The notes under the pieces were generated by a model. It was not told where the DNA came from. It did no database searches and saw nothing but the letters and a program-made list of their open reading frames with translations. Positions 46,524 through 55,710 of a stretch of DNA of 64,000 bases are shown in pieces (the first letter of the stretch is position 1; each line of letters opens with the position of its first letter). The DNA is from Aquimarina sp. Aq107 (GTDB lineage Bacteria > Bacteroidota > Bacteroidia > Flavobacteriales > Flavobacteriaceae). The DNA lies in contig NZ_OX030782.1 in the NCBI RefSeq assembly GCF_943733665.1, forward strand, positions 2,134,501 through 2,198,500. Reading direction: 5' to 3'. The translations under genes and the position numbers were made by a program.

Positions 46524-48716
46524 ATGAAAAGCTCAAAAATCACTCTTTTTTGTATTATCTCTTTCCTATTTTTCTCCTGTAAAACTGAAACAAAAATAGA
46601 AATTAGTGATGAAGAAAAACGTTGGCAAGAACATTCAATAAATACTACAATTATAAGAGATGATTTTGGTGTACCTCACATCTACGGAAAAACAGACGCA
46701 GATGCTGTTTTTGGATTGTTATACGCGCAATGTGAAGATGATTTTAATCGTGTAGAACAGAATTATATTTGGGCTACGGGTCGATTGGCAGAAGTAGAAG
46801 GAGAAAAAGCTCTTTATAGTGATCTTAGAGCTAAACTATTTATGACTAAAGAAGAAGCAATAGCTAATTATGAAAAGAGCCCGCAATGGCTTAAAGAATT
46901 GTGCATTGCTTTTGCTGATGGTATCAATTATTATCTAAAAACACATCCTGAAGTAACTCCCAAATTATTAACACATTTTGAACCATGGATGCCAATGTAT
47001 TTTAGCGAAGGTTCTATAGGTGGTGATATAGAACGTGTTTCTACTCGTAAAATTAAAGCGATGTACGAAGGCGGTATGGAACTCCCAATATCAGAAGAGA
47101 TAGCTTTAAAAAAGGAAAAGGAAATGCTAGAACCGCAAGGTTCTAATGGAATTGCTATTTCTGGATCATTAACAAAATCCGGAAATGCTATGTTATTAAT
47201 TAATCCACATACTTCATTTTATTTTAGAGGAGAAGTACATGTGGTAAGCGAAGAAGGTTTGAATGCATATGGAGCTGTTACTTGGGGACAATTCTTTGTA
47301 TATCAAGGTTTTAATGAAAAAACTGGATGGATGCATACTTCTACCTATACAGATGTTATAGATGAATTCATTGAAACAACTACTAAGAAAGATGGTAAAC
47401 CCATGTATAAATATGGAGACGAACTAAAATCTATAAAAGAATATGAAGTTGTTTTAAAATATAAAGAAGATGATACTTTAAAAGAAAAAACATTTCCGGC
47501 TTATAGAACGCATCATGGTCCTATTACACATCTTAAAGATGGTAAATGGGTTGCAACCTCATTAATGTGGGAACCTATAAAAGCATTAGAACAATCCTAT
47601 ATACGTACTAAACAAAATGGTTATAAAGGATTTAGAAATATGATGGATATAAAAACGAATTCATCAAACAATACCGTTTATGCAGATGCTGAAGGAAACA
47701 TTGCTTATTTCCATGGTAATTTTATCCCTGTTAGGGATCAATCTTTTGATTATACCAAACCTGTTGATGGAAGTAATCCTAAAACCGATTGGAATGGATT
47801 ACATCCTGTAAATGAAGCTATAATGCTTTTGAATCCAAAAAATGGCTGGTTACAAAATTGTAATTCTACACCATATACCGCGGCATTAGAGTTTAGCCCA
47901 AAAAAAGAAGAATATCCTGCATATATGTCTATTGACAGAGAAAACTTTAGAGGCGTTCACGCTATTGAATTATTGAAGGACAAGAAGAATTATACGATAG
48001 ATAGTCTTATATCATTAGCCTATGATCCATATTTACCCGCATTCGAAAAATTAATTCCTGGACTCGTAGAAGCTTATGATAAAATTGATAAAACAAAAGA
48101 ATTAGGCAGTGCTATCGAAATTTTACGTAATTGGGATTACAAAACTTCCGTAGATTCCAAAGCAATGACGCTAGCACATTTCTATGGGACAAATTATGCA
48201 AAAAAAGGGAAAAGGCCAGAAGAAAGAATTAGTGATATGGCACTACTCACCTATTTTGGTGAAAAATCTCCGTTAGAAGAAAGACTGTCTATTTTTAAAG
48301 AAACTCTAGCTCAAATAGAAGAAGACTTTGGAAGTATACTTCCATGGGGAGAGGTAAATCGCTTTCAACGTATTAATGGAGATATAAAACAACCATTCGA
48401 TGATAATAAACCTAGCACTCCAGTTGGATTTGCATCTGGACGCTGGGGAGCACTTGCAGCATATGGAGTTCGGTATACTAATAATACTAAGAAAATTTAT
48501 GGTACTAGAGGAAATAGTTTTGTTGCAGTTGTGGAATTTGGTGATAAAGTAAAAGCAAAAACTAGTTTAGCTGGTGGACAAAGTGGTAATCCGGATTCTA
48601 CACATTTCGACGATCAAATAGAACCGTATGTAAATGTTCAATTTAAAGAAGCTGCATTCTACAAGGAAGATGTAGAAAAACGTGCTAAAAAAACATACCA
48701 CCCAGGAGAAAAATAA
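46524..48716 (+). CDS. penicillin acylase family lipoprotein
   Basis: A 730-residue Ntn-hydrolase precursor expected to be cut into alpha and beta subunits. Lipobox 'FFSC' (Cys19). The beta-subunit nucleophile is Ser207 in 'QGSNGIAISG', and 'LLINPHTSFYFRGE' and 'YADAEGNIAYFHG' are diagnostic. The frame opens at 46512, but ATG 46524 gives the better lipoprotein signal. Family members hydrolyse amide bonds of beta-lactams, N-acyl homoserine lactones or other acyl amides; 'GFNEKTGWMHT' and neighbours fit the AHL/aculeacin acylase branch loosely. Substrate unknown. Confidence 0.88.
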   Translation: MKSSKITLFCIISFLFFSCKTETKIEISDEEKRWQEHSINTTIIRDDFGVPHIYGKTDADAVFGLLYAQCEDDFNRVEQNYIWATGRLAEVEGEKALYSDLRAKLFMTKEEAIANYEKSPQWLKELCIAFADGINYYLKTHPEVTPKLLTHFEPWMPMYFSEGSIGGDIERVSTRKIKAMYEGGMELPISEEIALKKEKEMLEPQGSNGIAISGSLTKSGNAMLLINPHTSFYFRGEVHVVSEEGLNAYGAVTWGQFFVYQGFNEKTGWMHTSTYTDVIDEFIETTTKKDGKPMYKYGDELKSIKEYEVVLKYKEDDTLKEKTFPAYRTHHGPITHLKDGKWVATSLMWEPIKALEQSYIRTKQNGYKGFRNMMDIKTNSSNNTVYADAEGNIAYFHGNFIPVRDQSFDYTKPVDGSNPKTDWNGLHPVNEAIMLLNPKNGWLQNCNSTPYTAALEFSPKKEEYPAYMSIDRENFRGVHAIELLKDKKNYTIDSLISLAYDPYLPAFEKLIPGLVEAYDKIDKTKELGSAIEILRNWDYKTSVDSKAMTLAHFYGTNYAKKGKRPEERISDMALLTYFGEKSPLEERLSIFKETLAQIEEDFGSILPWGEVNRFQRINGDIKQPFDDNKPSTPVGFASGRWGALAAYGVRYTNNTKKIYGTRGNSFVAVVEFGDKVKAKTSLAGGQSGNPDSTHFDDQIEPYVNVQFKEAAFYKEDVEKRAKKTYHPGEK

Positions 48717-48757
48717 CCTAAACTAAAACAATAAATTAAATACCTTAGATTGCTTAA

Positions 48758-48790
48758 AATCAATTATTTATATTTTAAAAATAATTGATT
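48758..48790. terminator. AT-rich hairpin between convergent genes
   Basis: A 12-bp AT-rich stem (AATCAATTATTT at 48758-48769 and complement at 48779-48790) lies at the junction of the acylase and the next, convergent gene, touching the latter's stop codon. Weak but well placed. Confidence 0.5.
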
Positions 48791-49034
48791 AAACTAAGAA
48801 TACATTATCCAGAAAATCAATAACCTTTTGTTTTGGCATTTCGCAAGGTTTTAATAATTCGGAAGTAGAAGTGATGTAATAATTTAAACTTATAAAATCA
48901 TTTCCTTGTAGTTCTTTTGCATATATTTTAAAAGACTTTCCGTTATTAAAAACTTCTTTGGTTATGCTATACTTAACATTGTTATAAATCCCTTCGGAAT
49001 ATCCTTCTTTAATATTATTTATTACATCTAACAT
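48789..49034 (-). CDS. small conserved hypothetical protein
   Basis: An 81-residue soluble protein beginning MLDVINN from the ATG at 49034 (the frame opens three codons earlier at GTG). Alternating polar and aromatic residues ('GIYNNVKYSITKEVF', 'FISLNYYITSTSELLKPCEM') suggest a small alpha/beta fold with a single Cys. I do not recognise a family. It lies 21 bp after selO on the same strand and is probably co-transcribed with it. Confidence 0.65.
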   Translation of the reverse strand: MLDVINNIKEGYSEGIYNNVKYSITKEVFNNGKSFKIYAKELQGNDFISLNYYITSTSELLKPCEMPKQKVIDFLDNVFLV

Positions 49035-49055
49035 AAATTTCACTAATACTTATTA

Positions 49056-50621
49056 TTAGGAACTACAAGATAGCATAGAACAACCTACCTTATCTCTTGC
49101 CCAATCGGGACGTTTAGCAAACCATTTATCGTATTCAGGTTGTTCACTATAGGGTTTTTTAAGCATTTTATACAATTCATCGATTAACATATAATCACCT
49201 TTATCAGCATCGTCTATAGCTAACTGAGCCATATAATTACGTAACACATACTTAGGATTAATAGTATCCATTTTTTCTTTGCGTTGCTCATCACTTAAAA
49301 CCTCTACATTCAATCTATTATCATACATTAAAAACCAATCATTCCAACGTTGTAGAACATCCTCCTTTACATCACTAAGTGTATAAAATGCTTCCGAAAC
49401 TATTTGCATCCATTGATTATAACTTCCTTTTTTATAAGTACTTAAATTTCTAAAAAAAATAGTCATATCAGTTTCTACAACCTGAAGTAATTCTTCTAAT
49501 TGTTCTATAATATGCTGATCTTCCGATTGCTTAGTAAACAATCCTATTTTAGATGTCATCATATCGATATATTCATTCTTATAAGAATTTTGATAAGCGT
49601 CCAAAATATTTTCTAATGGATCTGTTTCTTCAATTAACGGGAACAACGCATTTGCTAATTGATAAAGATTCCATAGAACAATTTCTGGTTGTGTACCATA
49701 TCTATAACGTTTAAACTGACTATCTGTGGTATTAGGAGTCCATCCATGATCATATACTTCTAACCATCCATAAGGCCCATAATCTATTGTTGCACCAAGA
49801 ATAGACATGTTATCAGTATTCATAACTCCATGAACAAAACCTACTCGCTGCCAATCTATAACCATCTTCAAACTTCTTTCACTAACTAATTTAAAGAATG
49901 AAATATAGGCCTCCTTGCCTGTGTTTGTTATCTCAGGATAAAAGTATTTGATGGTATAATCTGTCAATAATTTCAACGTTGTATGATCTCCATGAGCGGC
50001 TAATACTTCAAAATTACCAAACCTAATGAAAGAAGGTGCAACTCTCGATATAACGGCTCCTTTTTCATATGCTGCATTACCATTATATAATATATCCCTT
50101 AATACTTGATCACCGGTAATAGACAAAGATAAAGCTCTAGTTGTAGGAACTCCTAAATGATACATGGCCTCACTACATAAATACTCGCGTATCGAAGAAC
50201 GAAGAACTGCTAAACCATCAGCATTACGAGAATAAGGCGTCTCTCCTGCTCCTTTTAATTGAACTGCCCAACGCTTAGAATTATGTACAACTTCCAATAA
50301 GTTAATAGCACGTCCATCTCCCAATTGTCCTGCCCAGTTTCCGAATTGATGACCTCCATAATGCATTGCATAAGGTTTTGTGTTTTTCATCACCTTATTA
50401 CCAGTCATTATATGTAAAAACTCTTCAGATTTATCATCATCTTGACTTAACCCTAAATCTTGCATTACTTCATCAGAAACATGCAAAATTGTTGGATTAC
50501 TTGTTTTTCTTGGAGTAACATAAGAGAAGCAAGCATTTCTAACCTGTCTACGAGAGTTTTCAAGTATCGGGTCCGAAGGCAATTCTTCAGAAAATGTATT
50601 ATTTATATTCAATTTCATCAT
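49056..50621 (-). CDS. selO: protein adenylyltransferase SelO (YdiU family)
   Basis: A 521-residue pseudokinase-fold enzyme that transfers AMP to protein Ser/Thr/Tyr using inverted ATP. Diagnostic stretches are 'MHYGGHQFGNWAGQLGDGRA', 'VQLKGAGETPYSR', 'RSSIREYLCSEAM', 'GVMNTDNMSILG' and the C-terminal 'CSMLSCSS', which carries the Cys found where eukaryotic SelO has selenocysteine. Typical length for bacterial YdiU is about 480-520. Linked to redox and oxidative-stress response in other organisms. Two ATGs are adjacent at the start (50621, 50618). Confidence 0.95.
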   Translation of the reverse strand: MMKLNINNTFSEELPSDPILENSRRQVRNACFSYVTPRKTSNPTILHVSDEVMQDLGLSQDDDKSEEFLHIMTGNKVMKNTKPYAMHYGGHQFGNWAGQLGDGRAINLLEVVHNSKRWAVQLKGAGETPYSRNADGLAVLRSSIREYLCSEAMYHLGVPTTRALSLSITGDQVLRDILYNGNAAYEKGAVISRVAPSFIRFGNFEVLAAHGDHTTLKLLTDYTIKYFYPEITNTGKEAYISFFKLVSERSLKMVIDWQRVGFVHGVMNTDNMSILGATIDYGPYGWLEVYDHGWTPNTTDSQFKRYRYGTQPEIVLWNLYQLANALFPLIEETDPLENILDAYQNSYKNEYIDMMTSKIGLFTKQSEDQHIIEQLEELLQVVETDMTIFFRNLSTYKKGSYNQWMQIVSEAFYTLSDVKEDVLQRWNDWFLMYDNRLNVEVLSDEQRKEKMDTINPKYVLRNYMAQLAIDDADKGDYMLIDELYKMLKKPYSEQPEYDKWFAKRPDWARDKVGCSMLSCSS

Positions 50622-50674
50622 TACTTCTTTTAAAATTCACTTCTTTATTAACAAGAAAATTTAATCTCTAATCT

Positions 50675-51724
50675 TTAATATAAAAATATAGACACGAAAA
50701 TAATACCTGTAAAAGCTAATGGTACAATAATCATCATATATACATAACTAACTACAAAACCTTTAAGAATTGCTCCAATCCAACTACCTTTATAGAAGTT
50801 CCTAAACGCTAGAATTAAATAAATAATAAAGGATAAAAAGAATAATACCTGTAACCAAATAGGAATCTCAATAAACGAATTAAAACAAATTAAAAAACAA
50901 AACGATGTAAAAATAAATGTGAAAAAATAAAAACTAAATACCATATGATGTGCAAAGGTTCCTTTTGTCCAAAAGAATATTTTCAACAAAAAAGCGAATA
51001 ATGGTAGCATTAAGAACATTGTAATAGGAATCGTATCATAAAAAGTTTTTAATATTCCTCCACCCTGTTGCTCATAAAACTTCAATATTTGAGTAAAAAA
51101 TTTTTTAGTAATCGCTCCATCATTTTCATCAACCCCCATAATCTTGAGTTTCGCACTCTGGGGAGCACCAATAGTTATCAATGAATCTAACTGTTTGCGT
51201 TTAAAATTAAATGAGAGATTTGGATTTTTTTGTTCCGCAGAAATCACAGAATCAAGAGCTTTAAGATCTTCACTTGCAATATTAGCAAGTGCAGCGTTTT
51301 CAGTTATTGCTTTTTTAGCAATTTCGATACCAATTGAATCTTTTTTAAAATCTAAAGAATCTAACTTGATATCCTTACTAAATTCTTGCTTAAACTTCTT
51401 ATTAAGGGTATTATCGGCCTTCCTCACAGTAAATGAGAAAATAAAAAAGAACACAACAGATATGAATAAGTAAAATTGAGCGGGATGTAAGTATGAAAGA
51501 CGTTTTCCATCTACAAAACGTCTCGCTAGTACACCAGGTTTAGTCATTAATGGTATGAAACTTTTAAAGAAACGAGCATCAACCGCAAAGTAATTTCCAA
51601 TAGTATTACTAAATAAAACTCCAAAAGTTAATTTATCAGCTGCCTCTTGTCCGCAATATGGACAATAATCAAAGGACCTATCAAAAGACTGTTCACAATT
51701 TTTACATTGGTTAGTACTAGACAT
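50675..51724 (-). CDS. DUF3667 zinc-ribbon membrane protein
   Basis: A 349-residue protein with an N-terminal zinc ribbon (Cys7, Cys10, Cys21, Cys24), the DUF3667 hallmark 'MTKPGVLARRFVDGKRLSYLHPAQFYLF' region (about 58-85), a hydrophobic helix, a charged extracytoplasmic stretch (about 105-215), and four C-terminal helices. DUF3667 proteins are widespread in Bacteroidota with no known function. Possibly co-transcribed with selO (53 bp apart). A perfect minus-strand -7 box lies 36 bp before its ATG. Confidence 0.88.
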   Translation of the reverse strand: MSSTNQCKNCEQSFDRSFDYCPYCGQEAADKLTFGVLFSNTIGNYFAVDARFFKSFIPLMTKPGVLARRFVDGKRLSYLHPAQFYLFISVVFFFIFSFTVRKADNTLNKKFKQEFSKDIKLDSLDFKKDSIGIEIAKKAITENAALANIASEDLKALDSVISAEQKNPNLSFNFKRKQLDSLITIGAPQSAKLKIMGVDENDGAITKKFFTQILKFYEQQGGGILKTFYDTIPITMFLMLPLFAFLLKIFFWTKGTFAHHMVFSFYFFTFIFTSFCFLICFNSFIEIPIWLQVLFFLSFIIYLILAFRNFYKGSWIGAILKGFVVSYVYMMIIVPLAFTGIIFVSIFLY

Positions 51725-51759
51725 TTTTTATCAATTTATTAAATGTATAAACGAAATTA

Positions 51760-51767
51760 CAAATATA
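51760..51767 (-). promoter_or_regulatory. -7 element of the DUF3667 gene
   Basis: TATATTTG on the minus strand fits TAnnTTTG; start expected about 29 bp before the ATG. No clear -33 TTG. Confidence 0.45.
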
Positions 51768-51880
51768 ATTTGATCTATTTATGTTAACATCTATCCACTT
51801 AATCTAGAATTAAAACACCATAAATGATTTGATCAAGTCTATTTTTTCAATCACTTAATAAAATCATATATAAATTCTTG

Positions 51881-51888
51881 TATTTTTG
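51881..51888 (+). promoter_or_regulatory. -7 element of the M28 peptidase gene
   Basis: TATTTTTG fits TAnnTTTG, 33 bp before the ATG at 51922. No clear -33 TTG at the usual spacing. Confidence 0.45.
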
Positions 51889-51921
51889 GCTAAATCAAAA
51901 AAATAATATTCACACATCTTT

Positions 51922-53484
51922 ATGAAAAAAGTATTTTCTGTTTTGGCTATAACAGCTCTTATTACAGCTTGTGGTACTACCAAAACAACAACAAAACCGG
52001 CAGAAACAAAAAAAGTTGCTAATGATCCAGTAACATATGCCAAAACAATTACATCCGAAGATTTAAAAACTGCATTATATAAATATGCATCAGATGAGTT
52101 TGAAGGAAGAGAAACTGGTAAGCCAGGTCAAAAAATGGCTGTTAATTTCCTAAAAGAACACTACATGAAGTATGGTCTTCCTGCTGCTAAAAGCGATGGG
52201 AACTATTTTCAAGAAGTACCTCTTGAAGTTGCTGGAAACCCTGAAATCAAGCTAACTGTTAATGACAAATCATTTGCATACAAAGAAGATTTTATATCCT
52301 TAAGTTCTGGTAAAACAGATAAAATTTCTATCAATGAAATTGTATATGTTGGATTTGGAATCGATGATGAAAAGTACTCCAGTTATTCTGATGTTGATGT
52401 TAAAGATAAAGTTGTTTTAATTAAATCAGGAGAACCTAAAAACGAAAATGGAACTTTTATGGTAACTGGAACTACAGAAGCATCTAAATGGTCAAACATG
52501 AGACAACAGTTTGCTGCTAAGCGTACTGCCGCAATAGACCAAGGTGCTAAAGCTATTTTGTTTTATTTCCCAGAAGTATATCAGATGGCAGTTGCACAAT
52601 TTACTAACTCCTCTGGTAGAATGTCACTTGCCGGCAATGACGAAGATCCTTACTTTTTGCTTCTCAATGAAGATTTAGCAAAGGCATTTGTTAATGATAT
52701 TGCTACAAATGATAAATCTAGCGTTATTAAGACGAATTTTTCAATGGATTACAAAAATGTTTCTGAGAAAATAACTTCAGAGAATGTAGCTGCATTTATC
52801 AAAGGATCTGAGAAACCTGATGAGATTATAGTAATATCTGCACATTTAGATCACGAAGGAATAAAAGACGGAAAAGTATATAATGGTGCTGACGATGATG
52901 GATCAGGAACTGTTGCGGTGGTAGAAATTGCAGAAGCTTTTGCCAAAGCTGTAAAAGATGGTAATGGACCGAAAAGGTCAATATTATTTCTAAACGTTAC
53001 TGGAGAAGAAAAAGGTCTTTTGGGATCACGCTATTATACTGATAAGGATCCAATTTTTCCATTAGAAAACACAGTTGCAGATTTAAACATCGATATGATC
53101 GGTCGAATAGATCCAAAACGTAAAAGTGAAAATAGAAATTATGTATATTTAATAGGAAGTGACAAGCTAAGTACGGAACTTCATAATATTTCTGAAGAAG
53201 TAAATACAAAATATACAAATGTAGAATTGGATTACACATATAATGATGAGAACGACCCTAATCGTTTCTATTACAGATCTGATCATTATAATTTTGCAAA
53301 AAACAACATACCAGTAATATTTTATTTTAATGGTACTCACGATGATTATCACCAACCAAGTGATACACCTGATAAAATTGAATATGATTTACTAGAAAAC
53401 AGAACTAGACTAGTTTTTCATACAGCATGGGAATTAGCTAATAGAGAGAATCGAATTATTGCAGATAAAGCAGAAAAGAAATAA
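51922..53484 (+). CDS. M28 family zinc aminopeptidase, lipoprotein
   Basis: A 520-residue exported peptidase. Lipobox 'ITAC' (Cys17), a protease-associated-like insert (about 100-260), then an M28 catalytic domain: zinc ligands His308 in 'SAHLDHEG', Asp in 'NGADDDGSG', catalytic Glu pair in 'TGEEKGLLGS', Asp in 'NIDMIGR' and a late His in 'THDDYHQPSD'. Removes N-terminal residues from peptides at the cell surface. Monocistronic, with its own promoter and a strong terminator. Confidence 0.93.
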   Translation: MKKVFSVLAITALITACGTTKTTTKPAETKKVANDPVTYAKTITSEDLKTALYKYASDEFEGRETGKPGQKMAVNFLKEHYMKYGLPAAKSDGNYFQEVPLEVAGNPEIKLTVNDKSFAYKEDFISLSSGKTDKISINEIVYVGFGIDDEKYSSYSDVDVKDKVVLIKSGEPKNENGTFMVTGTTEASKWSNMRQQFAAKRTAAIDQGAKAILFYFPEVYQMAVAQFTNSSGRMSLAGNDEDPYFLLLNEDLAKAFVNDIATNDKSSVIKTNFSMDYKNVSEKITSENVAAFIKGSEKPDEIIVISAHLDHEGIKDGKVYNGADDDGSGTVAVVEIAEAFAKAVKDGNGPKRSILFLNVTGEEKGLLGSRYYTDKDPIFPLENTVADLNIDMIGRIDPKRKSENRNYVYLIGSDKLSTELHNISEEVNTKYTNVELDYTYNDENDPNRFYYRSDHYNFAKNNIPVIFYFNGTHDDYHQPSDTPDKIEYDLLENRTRLVFHTAWELANRENRIIADKAEKK

Positions 53485-53507
53485 CAAAAAGGTATTTCTA
53501 CTATAAT

Positions 53508-53548
53508 AAAAAAAGAGACTTAACAATTTATGTTAAGTCTCTTTTTTT
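53508..53548. terminator. strong bidirectional intrinsic terminator
   Basis: An 18-bp perfect stem including A-run and T-run flanks (53508-53525 with 53531-53548, loop ATTTA; GC part AGACTTAACA). It ends both the M28 gene and the convergent DUF5777 cassette. Confidence 0.9.
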
Positions 53549-53574
53549 ATCAGTTATCTATTTGTTTTTATATG

Positions 53575-54489
53575 TTAAGGTTGTTTTTGCTTTAGATGTA
53601 GCGCAAAAGTCGCCGTAAAGCCAAAAGTAAAATTACCATCCTGTAAATTAAAATTATTAGGCGTTTGTGTTATAAATACATCTTCTACAGTACTCCAAGC
53701 ATTAGTCATGTGAAATTGTAGCATTAAATCACTTAACTCCCAGTTTACTCCTAGCGCAAAGGCTCCATAAGTATCTGCAGATTTTATAGGATTCGCAACA
53801 TAATAATACTCAGATACGATAGATACATGACCGCCTACTTTATATCTTCCTCCAATACCTATGGCAAAATGATTATTAGGATCTTCATCTGATATTGAAG
53901 AACTTCTATGAATAAAAGTTGGAGAAATCTGTGCAGAAAATTGAGGAGTAAATTTACGAGCAATTAATACTTGAGTAGTAAACGCTAAACGATCGCTAAA
54001 AGATGTATCCTCGAAACCACCATAAATTGGAGACCTACCTTCACTCTCACTTCTATAAGATGCATTTTGAAAAAGAGTTACACTAACAAATGATTTTTTA
54101 GATTTTTTACGCTGACGCAATAAATTATATTTCAAAAAACCATCATACACATCTTCTAAAGTGGTCCAACCGAATCCTGTACTCAGTCTATTAGAAATTC
54201 CATATTCTAGAGCAATTCTTGCACTCCATTTATCAGCTATAAAACTCTGCCCTTGATAATTAGGTATATTCCAATACCTATTCATAGCCATTACTTGCAA
54301 AACACCTTCTTTCCTATTCTCTATGGAATGGCCTATTGCAATTCTTGTAGATTTAAAAGTAGCTATTTCATACTGAGGGACATCTGGATATTCTTTTTCT
54401 AAAGTTTCTAATAAATCCTGAGCGTTTATAGAAATACCAAATCCAATTAGCATAACTATGAATAAAAGAAAAAACTTATTATTTCTCAT
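53575..54489 (-). CDS. DUF5777 family outer-membrane beta-barrel, left copy
   Basis: A 304-residue exported protein with a signal peptide (cut after 'INAQ') and amphipathic strands throughout, ending in a membrane-barrel-like pattern ('FNLQDGNFTFGFTATFAL'). Matches DUF5777. I start at ATG 54489, which gives the same length as its paralogue at 59498-60412; the frame runs five codons further to a TTG. Shared sequence with the paralogue includes 'TFKSTRIAIGHSIENR' versus 'TFKGTRILNGHSVENR'. It overlaps the YceI gene by 11 bp. A pore or an outer-membrane receptor role is inference. Confidence 0.87.
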   Translation of the reverse strand: MRNNKFFLLFIVMLIGFGISINAQDLLETLEKEYPDVPQYEIATFKSTRIAIGHSIENRKEGVLQVMAMNRYWNIPNYQGQSFIADKWSARIALEYGISNRLSTGFGWTTLEDVYDGFLKYNLLRQRKKSKKSFVSVTLFQNASYRSESEGRSPIYGGFEDTSFSDRLAFTTQVLIARKFTPQFSAQISPTFIHRSSSISDEDPNNHFAIGIGGRYKVGGHVSIVSEYYYVANPIKSADTYGAFALGVNWELSDLMLQFHMTNAWSTVEDVFITQTPNNFNLQDGNFTFGFTATFALHLKQKQP

Positions 54490-55027
54490 ATGGTTGATAT
54501 TCAAATCTAAATTTAATTGATATTACTTCTGCGATATTGGGTCTAAGAATAGGTGGAATTTTAATTTCAAAATCCTTCACAACCACCTCAAAATCTCCTG
54601 TTATGACATGTTTTCCATCGATATTTTCAATACTCGTTTTAATCTCGACCTCTTTTTCTATATCGCGTATCGTAAGTGTTCCTTTTACAAACTTCGTCTG
54701 AACACCTTTTATCTCTGGATCATAATCCAATATTTCTCCTTTAAAAGTAGCTTTAGGGTACAAATCTGATTCAATATAACTTTCATTAAAATGTTCATGC
54801 ATTAATGACTTTTTAAATACAAATGCATTCATAAGCATACTAATCGCTATTTCATTTTTTGAAAGGTCTATAATACTTAAAACCTGATTGTTTTTGGCCT
54901 CTATATTTTCTACAGAAGTGTATGAAAAAAATGAAACCTGTCCCTGCCGAGTTATAATCTGATCAGATTTAATATCAGAGGACCCCATATTAGTAACAAG
55001 AAAAAGTAGAGCAATAATTTTATTCAT
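54479..55027 (-). CDS. YceI family lipocalin-like periplasmic protein, left copy
   Basis: A 182-residue exported protein of the YceI family, beta-barrels that bind polyisoprenoids such as quinone-type lipids in the periplasm. Signal peptide about 1-18; then 'GQVSFFSYTSVENIEAKNNQV', 'EHFNESYIESDLYPKATFKG' and 'GTLTIRDIEKEVEIK'. Over the first 79 mature residues 52 are identical to the right copy at 58951-59496. Middle gene of the inverted cassette, 4 bp after the OB-fold gene and overlapping the DUF5777 gene. Transport of an electron-carrying lipid is a family-level inference. Confidence 0.9.
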   Translation of the reverse strand: MNKIIALLFLVTNMGSSDIKSDQIITRQGQVSFFSYTSVENIEAKNNQVLSIIDLSKNEIAISMLMNAFVFKKSLMHEHFNESYIESDLYPKATFKGEILDYDPEIKGVQTKFVKGTLTIRDIEKEVEIKTSIENIDGKHVITGDFEVVVKDFEIKIPPILRPNIAEVISIKFRFEYQPYEK

Positions 55028-55031
55028 TGGT

Positions 55032-55457
55032 TTATTGGTTGATAAGCATACAATTTAATAAAATAACATCTTTCAGAAAGCCTTTGCAAACCCCTTTTAA
55101 TTCTATTTTTTGACCTTTTTTCAGATTTTTTACCATCTTAAATTGATCAGACTGCATATCACATAATACACTAGAGTTTTTATTATCACCCTCTAAAACG
55201 ATAGTATTTCTATCATTAAGAAAAGTAACTTCTTTTACAACTCCAACTACTTCCACAATTTTATCCTTATAAATTAAATTAGCATCATTTTCATCATTTA
55301 TAAACGACGCCGTTAATTTTTGGGAATCCGTACTTATTTCTGTAGATGCATTATTGATATCAATATGTGATGTATTATAGTATTCAATATAAAAGTATGC
55401 CCCTGCTATTAATAGAAGACTAAGAAGAAATATCGTTATTTTATTTTTTCTGTTCAT
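55032..55457 (-). CDS. OB-fold tRNA_anti-like exported protein, left copy
   Basis: A 141-residue protein anchored by an N-terminal hydrophobic helix (about 6-24) with an OB fold outside (PF12869 type: 'KDKIVEVVGVVKEV', 'VLCDMQSDQ', 'LKKGQKIELKGVCKGFLKDVILLNC'). The name tRNA_anti-like reflects fold only; nothing suggests tRNA binding outside the membrane. Conserved Cys in the last strands occur in both copies. First gene of the left cassette, 113 bp after the shared promoter element. Confidence 0.85.
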   Translation of the reverse strand: MNRKNKITIFLLSLLLIAGAYFYIEYYNTSHIDINNASTEISTDSQKLTASFINDENDANLIYKDKIVEVVGVVKEVTFLNDRNTIVLEGDNKNSSVLCDMQSDQFKMVKNLKKGQKIELKGVCKGFLKDVILLNCMLINQ

Positions 55458-55505
55458 TAATTAAAAGCTGGTTTTCATTTATTTATTATTCGAGTTAATT
55501 ACGAT

Positions 55506-55597
55506 TGCAAATAAAGAGGAATTAATATACTCTTGAAAAAAAAACAATGATAAAGATGAAAAATATGTATTAAAAAGGAAAAAAAGAGATTGAAATG
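55506..55597 (-). promoter_or_regulatory. shared regulatory element, left arm
   Basis: Read on the minus strand: ATTTCAA, four variable bases, TTTTTTTCCTTTTTAA (55597-55570), containing TTTTTCCTT (55583-55575); a second unit TTTTTCATC lies 20 bp on (55563-55555); and TTATTTGCA (55514-55506) starts 57 nt after the element's TTTTTA. The right arm at 57074-57165 has the same parts with the same spacing. Geometry fits a tandem-repeat activator site upstream of a -7-like box. Confidence 0.6.
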
Positions 55598-55710
55598 AAT
55601 TATTATTGTTCGTTGTTTTAAACACTATAGTAAGAAAATATCTTATTTTCGTTTTTTTTAAAATTCTGAGCGTTTTGCAGCTTTTAATTATCTTAAGTAG
55701 ATATTAATCA

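Noticed and set aside
55032..55457. tRNA-binding role implied by the name tRNA_anti-like
   Set aside because: The OB fold is outside the membrane after an N-terminal anchor; the name describes the fold only.
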